Positions 58,770 to 64,000 of a DNA stretch of 64,000 bases are shown in pieces. The stretch comes from RPQJ01 sp963707145. Lineage in GTDB: Bacteria > Pseudomonadota > Gammaproteobacteria > Steroidobacterales > Steroidobacteraceae. Below the pieces are notes generated by a model. That model saw nothing but the letters and a program-made list of their open reading frames with translations. It was not told the origin of the DNA and did no database searches. Numbering within the stretch: position 1 is the first letter of the stretch; every line of letters starts with the position of its first letter. The position numbers were made by a program, and so were the translations under genes. The stretch spans positions 792,508-856,507 of the forward strand of contig CAVPOQ010000004.1 in the NCBI GenBank assembly GCA_963707145.1, given 5' to 3'.

Positions 58770-59780
58770 ATGACTGGATCACTCGCAGAGATTCTGCACG
58801 GTGGGCCTGTGGACGCCGAGGAGGTGTCGCGGGTCAGGGATGTCCTGGTGTTCGAGGGAGCGCAGTTGCGCTTCAAGTTCGTCAAGTTCGTCTGTCTGCT
58901 CGTGCTGGCTGCCGGCATCGCAACGTTCGGGCTTCTGGGCGACTCGGTGGCGGTGGTGATCGGGGCGATGATCGTGGCACCGTTGATGCTGCCGATCATG
59001 GGGCTGGCGTACAGCGTGAGCATCGGCGACCGGAGCGCGATCGTCAGCTCGCTGCTCGTGAGCCTCGCCGGGATTGCGATGGCGATCGCCGTGGGGTTCG
59101 TCCTGACGCTACCGATCGCGCGGGTCACGAATCCGGAGGCAATCCAACAGGTCATGATCCGGACGTCGCCGCATCTGCTCGACCTGATGGCGGCGCTCGC
59201 CACGGGCCTGGCCGGTGCCTTCGCGCTGTCGCGCAAGGATATTTCTGACACGCTGCCGGGCGTGGCAATCGCAGTCTCGCTGGTGCCGCCGCTGGCCAAT
59301 GCGGGGATCCTGTTCGCTCTTGGCGAACCTCGCCTCGCCGCCGGCAGCCTGCTGCTGTTCGGAACGAACTACGTCGCCATCCTGCTCACCGGCGCGCTTG
59401 TTTTCGGCGTGATGGGATTCCCGAAGGCCGCTTTGTCGCCGTTCGACGCGGGGGCCCGGCGCCGGGCCGTGGCGATCGCCCTCGCGGCCGGCCTCCTCAT
59501 CGTCATTCCACTCTCGCTGACGAGCTACCACCTGGCCGTCACCAACATGATCGCCTCGCGGACTTATGCGCTTGGCCAGGAATGGCTCGACGGGTCCGGA
59601 TACCGGCTCATGTCGGTCGATGCCGAGACGGCGGACAGAACGGTGACCCTTCTCCTCCTGGGCGACGGGGACCTGCCGTCGCTGGAGTCGCTTGAAGAGC
59701 GCGCCCGTGGTCTCGTCTTCGGCCGGGACATCCGCGTGAAGGTCGTGCAATCCCGCACGCTCCACCTCGGCACGCAGTAG
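58770..59780 (+). CDS. DUF389 (TIGR00341-like) membrane protein
   Basis: 336 residues from ATG 58770. Conserved parts are VVIGAMIVAPLMLPIMGLAY near residue 69, LVSLAGIAMAIAVGFVL, ATGLAGAFALSRKDISDTLP, and VAIAVSLVPPLANAGILFA. Six or seven transmembrane helices precede a small soluble C-terminal domain (about residues 265-336). The family occurs in all domains of life without an assigned function. It is divergent from the sulfatase operon and upstream of the porin gene. Confidence 0.9.
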   Translation: MTGSLAEILHGGPVDAEEVSRVRDVLVFEGAQLRFKFVKFVCLLVLAAGIATFGLLGDSVAVVIGAMIVAPLMLPIMGLAYSVSIGDRSAIVSSLLVSLAGIAMAIAVGFVLTLPIARVTNPEAIQQVMIRTSPHLLDLMAALATGLAGAFALSRKDISDTLPGVAIAVSLVPPLANAGILFALGEPRLAAGSLLLFGTNYVAILLTGALVFGVMGFPKAALSPFDAGARRRAVAIALAAGLLIVIPLSLTSYHLAVTNMIASRTYALGQEWLDGSGYRLMSVDAETADRTVTLLLLGDGDLPSLESLEERARGLVFGRDIRVKVVQSRTLHLGTQ

Positions 59781-59890
59781 CGTCGAGCCGCGCCTCCCGG
59801 CAAGCGCCGCCGCCGGAACTGGAGCACGCGGCGCCGGATGTCCAGGCTGCCGGAGGTCTCGGCGGCTCGATCTCATCGGTGCCGCCAGGA

Positions 59891-59908
59891 TTGGGTCAAT
59901 TTACCCAA
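59891..59908. promoter_or_regulatory. Imperfect palindrome upstream of the porin gene
   Basis: TTGGGTCAATTTACCCAA is symmetric at 16 of 18 positions, in an AT-rich patch 124 bp before the porin ATG. Size and position fit a repressor or activator site for the porin-glutaminase-MFS operon, but no matching regulator is seen. Confidence 0.4.
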
Positions 59909-60031
59909 AGCGGGCTGTGGCTCCATGCTAGAAATCGAGGCCGTCGCGCGATGCGTGACGGTAGGCGCCGCACGGCAGCGAGCAAGAACAGGGTGACAAT
60001 TCACAGGATGCTTTTGGTAGGATCCGACCAG

Positions 60032-61360
60032 ATGCAAAACCGTCGCAAATTCAATCTCACACTGTCGGTCACGCTGATCTGCGCAGCGACTTGCCTCGGC
60101 TCCGTGCGTTTGGCGGCAGCTGACACGCCTGCCGAAGCTTCGGCGCAGAAGTCCGAGTTCGAGGCCTACGCGGAGTCGCACCCGTACCTCAATGACGAGT
60201 TCTCGGCCGGCGAAGGCAGCGAGAGCGGCATCGACGAGCTGGAGCGGCTGCAGGAACCGGAGACGCCGCTCCTGGATCCGGCGGACAAATACCCCGGTCC
60301 GTCGGGCTGGGCGAGGGGAAAATTCGACTCGCTCTATCGCGAGACCGGCTTGCGGCTGGGCTTCGCGGCCACGGCGCTGGGCCTGTGGGCGAACGGCGCC
60401 GGCGATCCGGACGGATCCGCCTATGACATCGACTTCATGTCGGCGTGGACGCTGGTGGGCCGCGGGACGCCGGACAGCGGTGTGCTGGTCGTGACCGGGG
60501 AGTTTCGCGATGCCATGGGAAGCGACACCGCGGCGTCGGTCGGCCCGAGGATCGGCACGCTGATCAACACGGCGAACGCTTTCAACGATCGTGGCTGGGT
60601 CGTGCGTGACGCGTACTGGCTGCAGCGGTTCAACGACGGCAAGCTGCGCATGCTCATCGGGCGCGCCGACACGAGCGATTTCGTCGGCCAGCAGCCGATG
60701 CAGAACGTGAACACGATGTTCGTCAATCGCCACCTTTCCGCCAACCCGACCGTACCGTTTCCTGGCCATGGGCCGACGGTCGGAGTTTCTTATCGCCCCA
60801 GTGACCGGTTCTATGTGACCGGCGGGGTCGCCAACGCCTACAACACCACGACCGAGTCGGAGTTCGACACGATCAGCGACGGGGATTTCTTCTACAGCGC
60901 CGAGGCGGGCTGGACGCCGCAGGTGGAGGGCAGGGGAGCGGGCCGCTACTCCGTGATGGTGTGGCACATCGATGCGCGCAACGAGAACGGCTTCTCCAGC
61001 CCGTCGGACGATGGCGTGACGTTCGTCGCCGGCCAGCAGCTGAGCGATCGCCTCCAGGTATGGGGCCGGTATGCGCACGCGGACGGCGCAACGACGAACA
61101 TTCGCAACCTCGCGCAGGCAGGTGTAGGCTACATCGGCCTGTTCGGCAGCCCGAGTAACATGAGCGGACTCGCGGCGTCGTTCGCGGAGCCTCGATCGGA
61201 CGCGTCCCGCAACGAAAAGGTCATCGAGGCATTCCAGCGGATCCAGTTGGCACGCTTCACGCAGTTGAGCGCGGGATTCCAGGTCGTCTTCGATCCGGGC
61301 AACAATCCGGACGAAGACCAGGTCGAGTTGCTCTACGCCCGGCTTCGTCACGCTTTCTGA
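60032..61360 (+). CDS. Carbohydrate porin, OprB-like
   Basis: 442 residues from ATG 60032 (TAGGA upstream). A signal peptide (LTLSVTLICAATCLGSVRLAAA) and a short acidic N-terminal region (about residues 30-75) precede a beta-barrel domain: SLYRETGLRLGFAATALGLW, MSAWTLVGRGTPDSGVLVVT, AYWLQRFNDGKLRMLIGRAD, PTVGVSYRPSDRFYVTGGV, and a C-terminal ARLRHAF ending in Phe. The pattern fits the OprB carbohydrate-selective family. It lies 12 bp before the glutaminase gene, so the pair is co-transcribed. The true solute may be an amino-acid derivative or sugar. Confidence 0.85.
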   Translation: MQNRRKFNLTLSVTLICAATCLGSVRLAAADTPAEASAQKSEFEAYAESHPYLNDEFSAGEGSESGIDELERLQEPETPLLDPADKYPGPSGWARGKFDSLYRETGLRLGFAATALGLWANGAGDPDGSAYDIDFMSAWTLVGRGTPDSGVLVVTGEFRDAMGSDTAASVGPRIGTLINTANAFNDRGWVVRDAYWLQRFNDGKLRMLIGRADTSDFVGQQPMQNVNTMFVNRHLSANPTVPFPGHGPTVGVSYRPSDRFYVTGGVANAYNTTTESEFDTISDGDFFYSAEAGWTPQVEGRGAGRYSVMVWHIDARNENGFSSPSDDGVTFVAGQQLSDRLQVWGRYAHADGATTNIRNLAQAGVGYIGLFGSPSNMSGLAASFAEPRSDASRNEKVIEAFQRIQLARFTQLSAGFQVVFDPGNNPDEDQVELLYARLRHAF

Positions 61361-61372
61361 CCGGAGGTCACC

Positions 61373-62371
61373 TTGTACAACCCGCTGCCGCCTGACGACG
61401 ACCAGCCGTTCCTCGTTTCAACCGGGCATCTGGCGGCGCCGCCGCAGGTGGAGGCGCTGGTGAAAGCCGCATACCAGCGTTACAAGGGACTCGACGAGGG
61501 CAAGGTCGCTGACTACATCCCGGCGCTTGGCAAGGTATCGCGCGGACTGTTCGGCATCTGCATCGTCGGGGTCGATGGCCGCTCATTCGAAATCGGCGAT
61601 TCCAGGCACGAATTCTCCATCCAGAGCGTATCCAAGCCGTTCGTCTTTGCGCTCATCAGCGAAGCGATCGGGGCGGAGGAGGCGCGCGCGAAGGTCGGCG
61701 CCAACGCCACGGGCCTGCCGTTCAATTCCGTGATGGCCATCGAGCTCAACGCCGATCGCACCATGAATCCGATGGTGAATGCGGGCGCGATCGCGACCAC
61801 GAGTCTGGCGCCCGGGGACACCGCGGACGCCAAGTGGCGTTTCATCCGCGAGGGGTTGTCGCGCTTCGCCGGCCGCGAGCTGGCGATGGACGACGAGATC
61901 TACGAGTCCGAGGCGGCGACCAACCAGCGCAACCGCGGCATCGCCAGGCTGCTGGAAGGCTACGAGCGGATGTATTTCGACTCGCTGCAGGCGACCGACG
62001 TCTATACCAAGCAATGCTCGCTCCTCGTCAGCGCGACCGACCTCGCCGTAATGGGCGCCACGCTCGCCGATGGCGGGGTCAATCCGCTCACCAAGGAGCG
62101 GGTCGTCAGCGCCGAAGTCGCCAAGCGCCTGCTGGCGGTAATGGCGACGGCAGGATTGTACGAGCGCTCAGGCGACTGGCTGTTCGAAGTCGGCCTGCCT
62201 GGCAAGAGCGGCGTCGGCGGCGGCATCGTGACGATTTCACCTGGCAAGGGCGGATTGGGCGTATTCTCTCCGCCACTCGACGAGGCCGGCAACAGCGTAC
62301 GTGCGCAGCGCGTCACGAAGTACCTGTCCGAGCACCTCGGCTTGAATCTTTTCGCATCCCAACCACAATAG
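61373..62371 (+). CDS. glsA: Glutaminase
   Basis: 332 residues from a TTG start at 61373 with GGAGG 6 bp upstream. It hydrolyses L-glutamine to glutamate and ammonia. Beta-lactamase-like fold: catalytic Ser-x-x-Lys in IQSVSKPFVFALI, NPMVNAGAIATTSL, YESEAATNQRNRGIA, SLLVSATDLAVMGATLADGG, and GLPGKSGVGGGIVTISPGKG. Length is slightly above the usual 305-310 because of a longer N-terminus. It is between a porin and an MFS transporter on one transcript, suggesting import, conversion and exchange. Glutaminase-linked ammonia release is a known acid-resistance route. Confidence 0.95.
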   Translation: MYNPLPPDDDQPFLVSTGHLAAPPQVEALVKAAYQRYKGLDEGKVADYIPALGKVSRGLFGICIVGVDGRSFEIGDSRHEFSIQSVSKPFVFALISEAIGAEEARAKVGANATGLPFNSVMAIELNADRTMNPMVNAGAIATTSLAPGDTADAKWRFIREGLSRFAGRELAMDDEIYESEAATNQRNRGIARLLEGYERMYFDSLQATDVYTKQCSLLVSATDLAVMGATLADGGVNPLTKERVVSAEVAKRLLAVMATAGLYERSGDWLFEVGLPGKSGVGGGIVTISPGKGGLGVFSPPLDEAGNSVRAQRVTKYLSEHLGLNLFASQPQ

Positions 62372-62404
62372 AAATCGATCGATACCTACAGGGAGTCTGC
62401 AGAC

Positions 62405-64000
62405 ATGGCAACAGCGGCGGCAATCCCAAACCAAGTGAAGGAATCCTGGCTGCCGATGATCGCCATCGCGCTCGGCCAGGCGTTGATGTCGTTCAACGTC
62501 GCGTCCCTGCCTGTCGCGCTGAGCGGGATGGTCAACAGCTTCAACGTGCCGCCGACGACCGTCGCGACCGGCATCGTGATGTACTCGCTCGCGGTCGCCG
62601 GCCTGGTCATGCTCGGCGCAAAGCTGTGCCAGCGCTTCGGCGCCGTGCCCGTCTTCCGCGCGGTGGTCGCGCTGTTCGGTGCCGCGCAGGTGCTGATGAC
62701 GTTCAGCCCGAACGCGACCACCATGCTGACGGCGCAGTTGCTGTCCGGCATCGCCGGCGCCGCGCTGGTCCCGTCGCTGGTCGCGCTGATCGCGAACGAG
62801 TATCACGGCACGCAGCAGGCAACGGCGCTCGGTGCGCTCGGCTCGGCGCGCGCCGGCGCTGGTGTGCTGGCATTCCTGATCGGCGGCATCCTCGGCTCCA
62901 GCATCGGCTGGCGCCCCTCGTTCGGCATCCTGATCGTGCTGGCCGCGATCGTGTTGATGCTGAGCTTCAAGCTCAAGCCGACCACCCCGCGTCCTGAGGT
63001 CAAGATCGACCTGTTCGGCGTGCTGCTGACCGCTTCTTCCATCAGCATGATCAGCTTCGGCTTCAACAACCTCAACCGCTGGGGACTCGGCTTCGCCCGC
63101 CCGGCCGCCCCATTCGACATCTTCGGCATGTCGCCGGCGCCGTTCATGATCGTGATCGGCATCGTGCTGCTCCAGGCCTTCTTCGTCTGGACGCGTCGTC
63201 GCGCCGCAAGCGGCAAGACGCCGTTGCTCGCGCTCGAGGTGATCCGCAACCCCTCGGAGCGCGCCGCGGTCTACGCGATGTTTGCGGTGGTGGCGCTGGA
63301 GGGGGCGCTGAACTTCTCGGTACCCCTGTACATCCAGATCATCCAGGGCCGGACTCCGCTCGAGACGGCCGTTGCCATGTTGCCGTTCAACCTGACGGTG
63401 TTTTTCTCGGCGATGCTGATCATCCGCGCCTACGGCAAGCTCACGTCGCGGCAGATCGGCATGTGGGGTTTCGGGTTGTGCACGGTGGCTCTGCTGTGGC
63501 TCGCATTCGTCGTGAAAAACGACTGGACCGCGGTCCCGGTCATGTTCGGCCTCATCCTGTTCGGCATCGGCCAGGGTTCGCTCGTGACGCTGTTGTTCAA
63601 CGTGCTGGTCACGGCCTCGCCAAAGGAGCTCGCAGGCGATGTCGGTGCTCTGCGTGGCACGGCCAACAACCTGGCGGCCGCGGTCGGTACGGCCGTTTCC
63701 GGGGCCTTGCTGGTCGGTCTGCTCAGCGCTTCCATCCTGACCTCGCTGGCGGCCCATCCGGAGCTCAAGGAGGAACTTCGGTCCCAGGTCGACCTCGACA
63801 ACAACATCAATTTCGTCAGCAACGACCGCCTGGCCGCGTTCCTCGAGACCACCAACGCGACCCCTGCGGAGGTCGAGCAGGCGATGCAGATCAATTCCGA
63901 TGCGCGGCTGCGCGCGCTGAAGATCGGTCTCCTGATCATGTCGTTGCTGTCGCTGCTGGCCATTTTCCCGGCATCGCGACTGCCGAACCACAAGCCCGGC
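62405..64000 (+). CDS. MFS transporter (gene runs off the window end)
   Basis: 532 codons visible without a stop. It is a DHA2-like 14-TM major facilitator: SWLPMIAIALGQALMSFNVA (TM1), VMYSLAVAGLVMLGAKLCQR with the cytoplasmic loop after TM2, LLSGIAGAALVPSLVALIA, GGILGSSIGWRPSF, and NVLVTASPKELAGDVGALRG with NNLAAAVGTAVSGALLVGL late in the protein. It starts 33 bp after glsA. This is the intact paralogue of the broken MFS gene at 45833-49995. It is a drug- or solute-proton antiporter by family. The substrate is unknown, possibly linked to the glutaminase product. Confidence 0.9.
   Translation, partial: MATAAAIPNQVKESWLPMIAIALGQALMSFNVASLPVALSGMVNSFNVPPTTVATGIVMYSLAVAGLVMLGAKLCQRFGAVPVFRAVVALFGAAQVLMTFSPNATTMLTAQLLSGIAGAALVPSLVALIANEYHGTQQATALGALGSARAGAGVLAFLIGGILGSSIGWRPSFGILIVLAAIVLMLSFKLKPTTPRPEVKIDLFGVLLTASSISMISFGFNNLNRWGLGFARPAAPFDIFGMSPAPFMIVIGIVLLQAFFVWTRRRAASGKTPLLALEVIRNPSERAAVYAMFAVVALEGALNFSVPLYIQIIQGRTPLETAVAMLPFNLTVFFSAMLIIRAYGKLTSRQIGMWGFGLCTVALLWLAFVVKNDWTAVPVMFGLILFGIGQGSLVTLLFNVLVTASPKELAGDVGALRGTANNLAAAVGTAVSGALLVGLLSASILTSLAAHPELKEELRSQVDLDNNINFVSNDRLAAFLETTNATPAEVEQAMQINSDARLRALKIGLLIMSLLSLLAIFPASRLPNHKPG

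Overview
The window looks like a chromosome segment of a high-G+C, Gram-negative gammaproteobacterium. The evidence is a small SRP RNA gene beside dnaX-ybaB-recR, a divergent ppsA/ppsR pair, a YqiB (DUF1249) gene, a YheS-type ABC-F protein, RND pumps, lipoproteins and porins. The repertoire (acyl-CoA dehydrogenases, wax-ester-synthase-like acyltransferases, PEP-CTERM and GlyGly-CTERM proteins) would suit an environmental lineage near Nevskiales/Xanthomonadales, but that placement is inference. No tRNA, rRNA, CRISPR array, integrase or transposase was seen.

Layout. 1-8 kb: lipid/acyl-CoA cluster (two acyl-CoA dehydrogenases, APH-like kinase, SDR, two opposed WS/DGAT acyltransferases, alpha/beta hydrolase). 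8-18 kb: housekeeping block (queF, M20 amidohydrolase, ffs, dnaX, ybaB, recR, ppsA/ppsR, yqiB and a coiled-coil partner). 18-28.6 kb: PEP-CTERM protein, an RND operon with two permeases and one adaptor behind an operator-promoter, and a Prc-type protease. 28.6-38.5 kb: small membrane proteins, a Gfo/Idh oxidoreductase coupled to an FMN alpha-hydroxyacid oxidase, yheS, a GloVer-repeat GlyGly-CTERM protein and a molybdopterin oxidoreductase. 38.5-64 kb: a more accessory-looking stretch with a lipoprotein hydrolase, two META-domain lipoproteins, DUF4105 and NodT genes, a TPR/beta-barrel protein, a broken MFS gene that now holds a Na/Pi cotransporter and a DUF2252 gene, a ceramidase-like membrane protein, a HAD-2H fusion, a sulfatase/radical-SAM-maturase operon with a LacI-type palindrome at its first start codon, DUF389, and a porin-glutaminase-MFS operon.

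How genes work together. ppsR should regulate ppsA. The RND operon lacks an outer-membrane factor, and the NodT lipoprotein 17 kb away is a candidate. The radical-SAM maturase should convert the CTAGR cysteine of the adjacent arylsulfatase to formylglycine. 

Data quality. Six otherwise conserved genes are broken at seven places (ppsR, an RND permease, prc, the molybdopterin oxidoreductase, the lipoprotein hydrolase, and the maturase twice). Every break is repaired by removing one base. This one-directional pattern points to insertion errors in the assembly more than to pseudogenes. The MFS fragments at 45.8-50.0 kb are different: they are true remnants missing large internal parts.
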